DNA of 48,536 nucleotides from Terrilactibacillus laevilacticus (GTDB taxonomy: Bacteria > Bacillota > Bacilli > Bacillales > Sporolactobacillaceae). Position numbers and translations under genes: made by a program. The notes beneath the pieces were generated by a model. It did not search any database. It had not been told where the DNA came from and saw only the letters and a list, made by a program, of their open reading frames with translations. The stretch is taken from contig NZ_VDCY01000019.1 of NCBI RefSeq assembly GCF_006517395.1, forward strand, positions 1 to 48,536, read 5' to 3'. Numbering within the stretch: position 1 is the stretch's first letter; each line of letters begins with the position of its first letter. Below are positions 34,732-42,291 of this stretch, piece after piece.

Positions 34732-34934
34732 GTCGAGTAGGAAAGAACCTTTCTGCCTTTACGGTATTTCGAGGCTCAATCCATTCAACCGTAGTTTACG
34801 GCCCACTATCTAACTGTTTACGCTTAAAGATAGAAGTTACCTCCTATCCTCCAAAACTCGCTACGAGTGAGTGGCTAGCTCTTACTCGATCGGAATCCCA
34901 CCCGCTATATGTTACGACCTAAGCTCGGTCGCTC
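34732..34934 (-). mobile_element. Group II intron relic (internally deleted copy of the outer intron)
   Basis: 34760-34934 matches the first about 175 nt of the outer intron (40740-40910) at roughly 93 percent, and 34732-34758 matches its last about 27 nt (37112-37138). Everything between, including the reverse transcriptase gene and domain V, is gone. The flanks joined across it give GTGCCTGTCA+CCACCC, the core of the REP-like repeat. It therefore marks a former insertion at that repeat. Confidence 0.85.
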
Positions 34935-35053
34935 TGACAGGCACGCAAAACTTATTTTACTATGAAATCGGTGGTCTTTCTTTTTATTCCTATCTATTTA
35001 CTACACTAGGGACGCAAATTCAGAAAACTAACTCAACATGCACCTAAAATTAC

Positions 35054-35770
35054 TCACGCACTAACCATTAATTCTAAATCTTCTACGCCAATGCCTTTAA
35101 AATATCTATCTAACTCTTTATCTCTCAGCCTCATGTTAACTTCAACTTTGGGACAAGCACAGACAAAGTACAAATTATATTTAATGTGGTGACTCTCTAA
35201 CATTTCTCTTAAAGATTCCATGTACATAATTTCTTTACAACCTATTGATTTTGGTTGAACTTTGCATTCGTAGAAATCTCCACACTCACCATTCCAATAT
35301 CCTAAATCAATCGTTGACCTATTTTTGCAATCTATGTTCTTATGCAAAATACAGTTATATTGTACTTGATTTATATTTTTTCCATCTTTAATATGTACTG
35401 TTGCTCCCCAACCATATGTATCTTTTTCTAATACTTTTGATCCACCTGAGCAACCGATCAACACTCCTTCTAACATGGCACCTCTTAAAATATGTATATC
35501 TCGATCATTTTGACAATGACTAAAGCCATTATCCACTATTTTATATAGATCATCGCCATCAATTAGCCTCAAAATGTTCTTTTTCCACTTGTTAATCATT
35601 ATCGACAGATTATTCATTGTCCATCGTTTTGACGTTTGAATTAAATAACAAAACTCTGCAATTAAGTTCTGCTTAATATTAAAGAAATCAGCAATATTCT
35701 TAGCTGTTTCCTCTGCATAAATGGGAGGATGATCAGTACGTTTAAATGTAATTGATATATTCTCAGTCAT
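35054..35770 (-). CDS. Protein with PD-(D/E)XK-nuclease-like signature
   Basis: 238 residues, family not recognised. Residues 150-210 look like the core of a restriction-endonuclease fold: Asp155 in RSTIDLGYWN, then Glu168 and Lys170 in DFYECKVQP (the D...ExK pattern), a helix (CKEIMYMESLREMLESH) and a strand (YNLYFVCACP). Glu101 in GAMLEGVLIG could be the helix glutamate. Ten cysteines are spread through the protein. It is the last gene of a three-gene operon, 4 bp after the SecB-like gene. If it is a nuclease, it is the likely effector of the cassette. The motif call is by eye and needs structure-based confirmation. Confidence 0.55.
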   Translation of the reverse strand: MTENISITFKRTDHPPIYAEETAKNIADFFNIKQNLIAEFCYLIQTSKRWTMNNLSIMINKWKKNILRLIDGDDLYKIVDNGFSHCQNDRDIHILRGAMLEGVLIGCSGGSKVLEKDTYGWGATVHIKDGKNINQVQYNCILHKNIDCKNRSTIDLGYWNGECGDFYECKVQPKSIGCKEIMYMESLREMLESHHIKYNLYFVCACPKVEVNMRLRDKELDRYFKGIGVEDLELMVSA

Positions 35771-35774
35771 AAAA

Positions 35775-36212
35775 TCAATCCTCTATATGTTTAGAAGCGT
35801 CGTTTGCTTCAAATGAGTTTAAAACGTCTATAGTTGGTATTGTAAATATCGGTAAACCCATCCTAGCTAAAGTGCTAGCAATACATTCTCTAACATATGG
35901 AAGCAATAATGGAATCACTTGAGCTTCAGCATACTCTTCAAAAGTCGAAGTTGTTGAATCATTCTTACACTTACATTTCCCCGAATATACAATTTCAAAA
36001 TCAAACGGACAGCTTCCCTCGCCAACCTTGGTATGTAAGAAAATTAAAGCAGTCTTATCATCTATTAATTCAACTTTTCTTTTAAAACGAACTGAGACTG
36101 AAACATTCCCTGTTCTTTCTTTTTTCTTTTGTGTACAGTTCATTGACACTAATTCTACTTTCTCTAATTGGACACTATTAACTATACATTTATATGCTTC
36201 ATAAACCGACAT
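35775..36212 (-). CDS. SecB-like chaperone
   Basis: 145 residues from the ATG at 36212, preceded by AGGAGGGGG; the longer frame to 36329 overlaps the upstream gene and has no site. The C-terminal FDFEIVYSGKCKC, VIPLLLPYVRECIASTLARM and GLPIFTIPTIDV match the SecB core (strand, Y-x-G, L-P-Y-x-R-E-x-I, G-x-P-x-x-x-x-P-I). SecB is a tetrameric export chaperone of proteobacteria, absent from ordinary bacilli. Outside them, SecB-like proteins are best known from toxin-antitoxin-chaperone systems, where they protect an antitoxin. It lies between an unknown gene and a nuclease-like gene with 16- and 4-bp gaps. Confidence 0.75.
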   Translation of the reverse strand: MSVYEAYKCIVNSVQLEKVELVSMNCTQKKKERTGNVSVSVRFKRKVELIDDKTALIFLHTKVGEGSCPFDFEIVYSGKCKCKNDSTTSTFEEYAEAQVIPLLLPYVRECIASTLARMGLPIFTIPTIDVLNSFEANDASKHIED

Positions 36213-36228
36213 AAACAAAATCCCCCTC

Positions 36229-36828
36229 CTAAGTAACAAAAAAAAGAGAGCTAATTTGATTAGCTCCTTCACTATTCGACACCGTATATATAATTTCCTG
36301 CTTTTCATAATCAAGGTATTCCCTGTCATATATATCGTTACTTTCTAAAATATCCGTCAAGCTAACATCACTTAGCCATTCACTCTCACTTGAATTATCG
36401 TGATAAGTAATTGAAAGCGTTGAGCAAGTTTCTATACATCCTTTAAAGTATTCCGGTAACTGACAAGCAATCCCTATCAGAGTAGATCTAACATCTTCCG
36501 GATAATCAAAATCCATCTCTTCTCCAAGAATATAATAGTCATATTCAAGCTTTGCAATTATTTGATCGTGATATGGTAATTCAGTGGCAGCAATATCTTT
36601 TAATTGACTAGCACCAGTTTCAATCATCCACTCTAAGAAACGTTTCCTATCTGTATTAAGATTGGTATCTCTTAGATGTTGAATCATTTGATTGATATTT
36701 GTTGTCTCAGGCGCAGAGAAATATTGAGTCAAGGCAGTATAGTATAGTTCTAAGAGTTTATCCAGAGTATTGTTTGTCAAACTATCTGGAATGGATCCAT
36801 TATAACCGAACCAACCTCTAATATTCAT
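36229..36828 (-). CDS. Hypothetical protein, first gene of the SecB-like cassette
   Basis: 199 residues from the ATG at 36828 behind GGAGGAGA; an upstream ATG at 36846 lacks a site. It is acidic and soluble, with no signal or membrane segment. It begins MNIRGWFGYNGSIPDSLTNN and is mostly helical to about 120, then has an acidic C-terminal region (SDVSLTDILESNDIYDREYL). No helix-turn-helix, nuclease or NTPase motif is visible. Encoded in front of the SecB-like chaperone in one operon with its own promoter (36872-36900). By analogy with toxin-antitoxin-chaperone loci it could be an antitoxin, immunity or sensor protein, but nothing in the sequence proves this. Confidence 0.65.
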   Translation of the reverse strand: MNIRGWFGYNGSIPDSLTNNTLDKLLELYYTALTQYFSAPETTNINQMIQHLRDTNLNTDRKRFLEWMIETGASQLKDIAATELPYHDQIIAKLEYDYYILGEEMDFDYPEDVRSTLIGIACQLPEYFKGCIETCSTLSITYHDNSSESEWLSDVSLTDILESNDIYDREYLDYEKQEIIYTVSNSEGANQISSLFFVT

Positions 36829-36871
36829 ACGCTCTCCTCCGTTCACATTTACAATCTTCTATTCTAAACCA

Positions 36872-36907
36872 ATCATATACTATATACCTAATGTTGACAA
36901 TTGTTAA
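36872..36907 (-). promoter_or_regulatory. Promoter and palindrome of the SecB-like cassette
   Basis: Minus strand TTGTCA (36895-36900) and TATGAT (36872-36877) are 17 bp apart, about 40 bp before the first start codon. TTGACAATTGTTAA (36894-36907) is a near-perfect palindrome over the -35, a likely autorepressor site. Confidence 0.6.
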
Positions 36908-37051
36908 ACACAGTATTTACATATCAAGTTTATTTATACATCGATATAATATCCTATGCAATTGAAATAAATATATGTCTTTTGTTTAAGAAATCAATCT
37001 TTTATTAAGGACGATTGTACACTTCATTGTTGGTGCCTACAATCATATTTT

Positions 37052-37111
37052 CGACAAAATTCGGGTGGTGACAGTACGCAAAACAAGTATCTTTCGAGGA
37101 AATTTGGGTGG
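37052..37111. repeat. Two REP-like left arms next to the outer intron
   Basis: TTCGACAAAATTCGGGTGGT with GACAGTACGC (37052-37079), then TATCTTTCGAGGAAATTTGG with GTGG up to 37111, where the intron begins. The second arm is the 3' exon of the intron. Confidence 0.7.
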
Positions 37112-37166
37112 GTCGAGTAGGATGGAACCTCTCTGCCTCCGGCAGATTGTGCTCCACCCCCTCTCA

Positions 37167-37199
37167 GAACCGTGCGAGCGGTTTTCCCGCACACGGCTC
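37167..37199 (-). ncRNA. Domain V of the outer group II intron
   Basis: GAGCCGTGTGCGGGAAAACC folds with GCTCGCACGGTTC into the 34-nt catalytic hairpin with an AGC triad and a GAAA tetraloop. Confidence 0.85.
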
Positions 37200-37212
37200 T
37201 TCCTATCACCCT

Positions 37213-37784
37213 TCACAGAATATACGTAATGTGATTTCTCAGATCGTAGATACTTACTTTCACCCTTGGCCTTGGAAGTGGAAACTTCTTTAGAAATAGT
37301 ACAAACTTCTCCCAGTTAAAGGACTTCTTTTGGCTTCTTCGATTCAACCATTTGTAGAGTAACTTTCTGATACAATCACAAAACAAATCCACCGTTGGTG
37401 AATTATCAGTAATGCAATAGTAATTGTAGTACCCTATAAGTGACCTTCGTATTCTATCCATAATCAAGTCGGCACTTTTGGTTCTGTTTTCTTTTAGCCA
37501 AATCTTAATTTGATGTAGCTTAGCTCTCATTTTCTTGTTATCGGTTTTCCTTTTAACACGAAACTTACCACTTTGGCTCTTACTGCAGTAATGGGTAAAG
37601 CCCAAAAACTTAAAAGTTGGTGGTTTATTCTTTCCACGTCTTTTGCAGTTTTCCTCTGCGAATTTACCAAATGGAATAATATTTGTTTTGTCTTCTGCAA
37701 TCTCAAGATTAAACTTCTTCAGCCTTTGTTTAAGGTCACCAAAGAATTTATATGCATCTTGTTGGTATTGAAAGCAGCACACAA
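37213..37784 (-). CDS. ltrA: Group II intron reverse transcriptase/maturase of the outer intron, 3' exon part
   Basis: Begins directly after the inner intron in the frame FVCCFQYQQDAYKFFGDLKQ, the continuation of YADD in this enzyme family, and runs to a stop at 37213. It holds the end of the palm, then the thumb and the maturase domain X (RSLIGYYNYYCITDNSPTVD, KLLYKWLNRRSQKKSFNWEK). There is no HNH endonuclease domain. Joined to 39654-40409, after splicing of the inner intron, it restores one reading frame of about 442 codons; alone it would be inactive. Confidence 0.85.
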
Positions 37785-37824
37785 GGCAAGTAGACCACTG
37801 GAACCTCCCCAGTAGTCCCTCACA

Positions 37825-37858
37825 GAACCGGACGTGAACCTCTCAGCTCATCCGGCTC
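37825..37858 (-). ncRNA. Domain V of the inner group II intron
   Basis: GAGCCGGATGAGCTGAGAGG pairs with TTCACGTCCGGTTC; canonical 34-nt shape with the AGC triad. Confidence 0.87.
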
Positions 37859-37861
37859 CCA

Positions 37862-39106
37862 TTATTCAGTCGTTGGTTTAATACCTATTTCCCAGTGTTT
37901 AAAAAGATTTAAATTTTGTTTGGCAATCCTTCCGAGAAAATATTCTGCTCTCTTCTTATGCCGAGTGAGCCTTTTATATTTCTTTCGCACCCACATAATT
38001 AAGGCTTTATTGATATGCCTTAATGTAGAATACATTTCGGATTTATAGAACTTCCCATAGTAATTAATCCATCCCTTAATCTTTGAGTTAAACATATTTG
38101 ATAGGTCCGTGAGTTCCTTTTCAGCCTTTAGCTGTAGCTTCCAATCCCTCACCTTTTGCCTAATTGATTTCTTAGATTTATTACTAATTGCAGGTGTGAA
38201 GTTTATGAAATGCTTTCCCCATCTATTCCTTGAACGCCTTGGCCTGAACGTGTACCCTAGAAAATCAAACGCAATATTTTCGTGATTTTCTCTTCTGTCA
38301 TCGTCCTTACAATACACAATTCGTGTTTTGGTTGGATGTAGTTCGAGCTTACATTCATTCATCCTATTCTTTAGAGATTCAAGCAACTTCAATGCTTCAT
38401 CATTTGTTTTACAGTGGATGACGGCGTCATCCGCATACCTTGCAAATGGATTGCTAGGATGGTTAATTGCCATCCATTTATCAAATGTATAATGTAGAAA
38501 TAGGTTTGCAAGAACAGGACTTATGACACCACCTTGCGGTGTTCCAGAAGTACGTTCTTTCACACCTTCTTTCGTTTGAAAAGGTGCCTTTAACCATCTT
38601 TCAATATACAGTTTTACCCATTTAATATTTGTGTGCTTATCCACTGCTTTCATTAGTAATTCATGATCAATATTGTCAAATAAGCCTTTAATATCGAATT
38701 CTAGAACCCAGTTGTATTTCCAACATCTTTTGCGGGTTATCTCCAATGCTTGATGAGCACTTTTATTTGGTCTATAACCATATGAATCCTCATGAAAGTA
38801 AGGTTCCACCGATGGTTCAAAGTACATTTTCACGGCCATTTGTGCAACTCTATCTGCAACAGTTGGGATTCCTAGTATCCTAGTTCCCCCAGTTTTCTTC
38901 GGAATCTCTACAGCTTTGACCGCTGGAGGAAAATAGCTTCCGGAAGACATTCTATTCCATATTTTATAGAGATTATCCTTTAGATTCATTTCGAATTCTT
39001 TTAACGACTCTTCATCAATTCCAGCAGACCCTCTATTTGTTTTTACTCTTAGAAAGGCTTCATAAACAATCTTTTTAGATATTGTATACGACTTTGTTTT
39101 ATTCAT
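37862..39106 (-). CDS. ltrA: Group II intron reverse transcriptase/maturase of the inner intron
   Basis: 414 residues from the ATG at 39106, directly behind GGGAGGAGCTT; the frame extends upstream to 39190 without a site. RT blocks are complete: RGSAGID (about 25-31), PKKTGGTRILGIPTVADR (69-86), EFDIKGLFDNIDH (136-148), GTPQGGVISPVLANLFLHY (188-206), and the catalytic FARYADDAVIHCK with YADD at 224-227, followed by a thumb/maturase domain (INYYGKFY). There is no HNH domain. It has no frameshift and could serve splicing and retrohoming of the inner intron. It is clearly different from the outer enzyme, so the insertion was by a foreign intron. Confidence 0.9.
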   Translation of the reverse strand: MNKTKSYTISKKIVYEAFLRVKTNRGSAGIDEESLKEFEMNLKDNLYKIWNRMSSGSYFPPAVKAVEIPKKTGGTRILGIPTVADRVAQMAVKMYFEPSVEPYFHEDSYGYRPNKSAHQALEITRKRCWKYNWVLEFDIKGLFDNIDHELLMKAVDKHTNIKWVKLYIERWLKAPFQTKEGVKERTSGTPQGGVISPVLANLFLHYTFDKWMAINHPSNPFARYADDAVIHCKTNDEALKLLESLKNRMNECKLELHPTKTRIVYCKDDDRRENHENIAFDFLGYTFRPRRSRNRWGKHFINFTPAISNKSKKSIRQKVRDWKLQLKAEKELTDLSNMFNSKIKGWINYYGKFYKSEMYSTLRHINKALIMWVRKKYKRLTRHKKRAEYFLGRIAKQNLNLFKHWEIGIKPTTE

Positions 39107-39653
39107 AAGCTCCTCCCAATAATCTGGTTGACTTGTTAATAAAACTGAATAACACAACCCCTTTGCTCCGCTTCCGTTAGGAAGTTTCATAGCTACTACG
39201 AGTTATTCCGCCCCTATACATGGTATTGGTACTCTGATTCTTGTGGGGCTTCCACTTGAATTTCTCCCTTAGCACCCATGTCGTAGGTTCCCACGTTCCA
39301 CACCCAAGCCTATATTAAGTTCACGCCGCCTTTATACCGGTCACCGAACGGACAGTAAACAGGTTTCTTCCGAACTTATCCTGAGTCAACGACTCCCCCT
39401 CAGTTTTGATGACATCCCTACGCTTTCGATACTTCCTCAGCGGTTCAATGGTTTTCGTCTACTTAATATATACCTGACAAAGTCCTGCTCTGCCTTTTCC
39501 TTAACGCTCAATACCATAGCTTTTGACTATAGCACCTTAAGGTGGTTTGCAATCTCTACCTGTATAGCGATTACGAGAGGCCTACTCTCATCTTAGGTAC
39601 AGCATAGCTTCCTTGTGTGCTTACGCACACTTCAGTTGCTTTCGTGGCACACA

Positions 39654-40409
39654 GTCATCCGCATAACGTACAATGTAAGCCTGTCCTTTGCACTCTTTTC
39701 GTACTTTACGTTCGAACCATAAATCTAAGACATAGTGAAGATAAACATTCGCTAGAATTGGAGAAGCTACACCACCTTGAGGAGTGCCGTGATCTTCTTT
39801 GTATCTTCTAGCTTCCTCCATATATCCCGCTTTTAAGAATCTAGCTATAATTCTTAAAAGGCTTGTATCTTTAATTCGATGTTCTAAGAATTTCATCATC
39901 CACTTGTGGTCTACATTGTCAAAGAAACCCTTAATATCTACATCTACGATGTAGTTTGTATATCTTTGTTCAATGTAAACGTTTAGAATCTTCAATGCAT
40001 CATGGCAATTACGATATGGTCTAAAACCGAACGAACAGTCAAGAAAGTCATTTTCATAGATTGAGTTAAGAATCTTAGCTATTCCCTTTTGAACAATCTT
40101 ATCTTCATATTCTGGAATACCTAACGGACGTTTCTTCTTTGAACCTGGCTTATCAATATAAGTCCGTCTAACGGGTTTAGGGCGATAACTATTCGTTTTC
40201 ATTCTACGAACGAGGTCTTTGATATTTTCCTCTAGATTTTCGTTATATAACGCTTTAGTTACTCCCATTATCCCTGTAGCTTTATTACCAGGAAGCTCAC
40301 GATGACATTGTTTTAATGATTCCTCATTTAACAAATGTGCCAATGATGTAAACTTTAACTTTGGCTGAGATTTCGCTATTTCTGCTATTCTTAATAGTTT
40401 TGTTTCCAT
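39654..40409 (-). CDS. ltrA: Group II intron reverse transcriptase/maturase of the outer intron, 5' exon part
   Basis: 252 complete codons from the ATG at 40409 (GAGGTAGGG upstream) to YADD at residues 249-252, the last codon being GAC plus one base. It holds RT domains 0-5: KFTSLAHLLN, GVTKALY, PGSKKKRPLGIPEYEDKIVQ, VDIKGFFDNVDHKWM, HGTPQGGVASPILANVYLHY and YIVRYADD. The inner intron interrupts it between the second catalytic Asp and the next residue; unspliced translation adds ten codons (CVPRKQLKCA) and stops. The missing part is at 37213-37784. Confidence 0.85.
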
Positions 40410-40942
40410 TATAAATCCCTACCTCTGTGTGCAGATAATGTTTCCCTAGTAAGATGATGATAGGGGGAGTACCTTCCCTCCACTGGAGTTACCCTGCTTC
40501 ATTGGTACTACGTCTCCCTCCGACTTCCTATCAGGCATTTGGTTTTCTCACTTTGTATCGCTTGTCCACCATACTCCTTACATCTTGTAAGAAGACCGAT
40601 AGGATCTCCCGAGTTGCCGTAACATATCAATGTCTAGCGTGCCGTGGTCACCGACCCCGGAGAGGCTTCAACAAACTTGCCATTACGTCTGTTAAAGTAT
40701 TGCATTCTGGACTGTCAACAACATCTGCCCTCTCATTTGGTATTTCGAGGCTCAATCCCTTCAACCGTAGTTTACGGCCCACTATCTAACTGTTTACGCT
40801 TAAAGATAAAAGTTGCCTCCTATCCTCCAAAACTCGCTACGAGTGGGTGGCTAACCCTTACTCGACGGGAATCCCACCCGCTATATGTTACGACCTAGGC
40901 TCGGTCGCTCTACCTGACACCATTTTTTAATTTTTTCCTCAA

Positions 40943-42175
40943 TCATACCGCTACAGATTTATCGTTTATTTCATTATCTTTAAGCCTGAATTTTTTTTCT
41001 GATTTCGCCATTGCAATGGTAGCAAGAGAATTTCCGATGACATTTGTCGTTGTGCGGCCCATATCCATAAGAAAATCTACTGCCATAATCATGGCTATGC
41101 CTTCCAAAGGTATTCCGAGTGTTGTAGCTGCACTCATGATGACGACTATGGATGCAGACGCTACAGCTGCCATTCCTTTAGATAGTAGCATGACTAGACC
41201 GACAACTTCGATTTGTTGTATAAGCGAGAGATCGAGACCATACGCATTGGCAAGAAAAAGAATCGCTGGTGCTAAATAGAGGGTTCCGCCATCAAGGTTA
41301 AATGAATAGCCTAAAGGCAAAACAAACGACACTACTGAATTATGAGCGCCATATTTCTCAAGACGTTGTGTAAGCGGTGCTAATACCACTTCGGAACTTC
41401 TTGTTGTAAAAGCAATTAGCAAGAGATCTCCAATCGTTCTTAATAACTCAAAGTATTTTACACCATATATTTTTGCAACTATAGGAAATAAAATAAAGAC
41501 GACAACTAATAATCCAATATAAGTGACTACAATTAAACCAGCAATTGCTTTTAAACCGGAAAATCCATAATTTGCTGTATTAAATGCCAAGTATCCAAAA
41601 ACACCAATTGGTGAAAATTTAACTACATAATTCAATACTTTAAACATGATATTTGAGATTGCTTCAAGTCCATCTTCAACAGGTTTTACTTTTGCACCTA
41701 ATGATGCCATTGCAATTCCTACAAATACAGCAAAGAAGATAATAGGAAGAAGTTTACCATTAGAAAAAGCAGTAAAGATATTATTAGGAATAATGTCTAA
41801 AAAGAAAGTTTGAAAATCAATATGCCTAGAAATACCATCCATTAATTTGGTATTACCACCATCTAGGTTCACATTTTTTCCTATACCTGTTATATTAGCG
41901 AGGAAGATTGAAAAAATGATAATAATGGTCGTAATAATTTCAAAATAAAGAATGGCTTTCCCTGCTAATCTACCAAGATTTTTGACAGATTTCATTTGAG
42001 ATATGCCGAGAACAACTAATGGGAATATAAGTGGTACAATGGTCATTTGAATCATTTTAATAAATGCATCACCTAGAAATTTTAATTCAAGACCTAATGT
42101 TTTACTAGTGGCTCCAACAATGACACCTAGAATAGCTGCAATAAAAATTTGAAGACCTAATGGAATTTTTTTCAT
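40943..42175 (-). CDS. Dicarboxylate/acidic amino acid:cation symporter (DAACS family)
   Basis: 410 residues with the eight-helix, two-hairpin layout of the GltP/DctA family. The substrate and cation region is readable: TTRSSEVVLAP replaces the usual SSSAxxLP serine-rich hairpin, followed by PLGYSFNLDGGTLYL (NMDG-like) and LLSKGMAAVASASIVVI. The terminal MDMGRTTTNVIGNSLA region binds the amino or carboxyl group of the substrate in relatives. Substrates of the family are glutamate, aspartate and C4-dicarboxylates. It lies downstream of a LysR gene on the same strand and beside an aminotransferase/aldolase pair, so an acidic amino acid or hydroxy-diacid is likely. Confidence 0.85.
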   Translation of the reverse strand: MKKIPLGLQIFIAAILGVIVGATSKTLGLELKFLGDAFIKMIQMTIVPLIFPLVVLGISQMKSVKNLGRLAGKAILYFEIITTIIIIFSIFLANITGIGKNVNLDGGNTKLMDGISRHIDFQTFFLDIIPNNIFTAFSNGKLLPIIFFAVFVGIAMASLGAKVKPVEDGLEAISNIMFKVLNYVVKFSPIGVFGYLAFNTANYGFSGLKAIAGLIVVTYIGLLVVVFILFPIVAKIYGVKYFELLRTIGDLLLIAFTTRSSEVVLAPLTQRLEKYGAHNSVVSFVLPLGYSFNLDGGTLYLAPAILFLANAYGLDLSLIQQIEVVGLVMLLSKGMAAVASASIVVIMSAATTLGIPLEGIAMIMAVDFLMDMGRTTTNVIGNSLATIAMAKSEKKFRLKDNEINDKSVAV

Positions 42176-42291
42176 TTTACTCCCCCATTTTTAACTAATA
42201 GTTTTTTAACTATTCAAAGTTTATCACCAATATTAAATATTTGTAAAATTGAATTATTAGAATAATAAAATTCATGTTTTCGATATTAACA

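Larger units (their letters stand above)
37785..39652 (-). mobile_element. Inner group II intron, inserted in the outer intron's RT gene
   Basis: 1,868 bp. The 5' end is GTGTGCCACG (39652), matching GUGYG; the 3' end is CTACTTGCC (37785), fixed because joining the flanks gives GAC-TTT-GTG-TGC-TGC, that is D-F-V-C-C, the family's sequence after YAD. The last two bases are CC rather than the usual AY. Domain V is intact at 37825-37858. It carries a complete reverse transcriptase gene of a different lineage from the host intron. Region 39191-39652 is the intron's 5' RNA part (domain I and following). Confidence 0.87.
37112..40910 (-). mobile_element. Outer group II intron, interrupted by a second intron
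   Basis: Minus strand, 3,799 bp in all and about 1.93 kb without the inner intron. The 5' boundary is set at GAGCGACCGAGC (40910) and the 3' boundary at CTACTCGAC (37112) by comparison with the relic at 34732-34934; the start deviates from the usual GUGYG. Domain V is intact at 37167-37199 (GAGCCGTGTGCGG...GCACGGTTC, with the AGC triad). It encodes a YADD-type reverse transcriptase/maturase split into 40409-39654 and 37784-37213. Both this intron and the relic sit in REP-like arms. Confidence 0.85.

Noticed and set aside
37862-39190. Longer start of the inner intron RT at 39190
   Set aside because: The ATG at 39106 has an ideal GGGAGGAG site and starts at the family's usual N-terminus; the extra 28 codons are intron RNA sequence.
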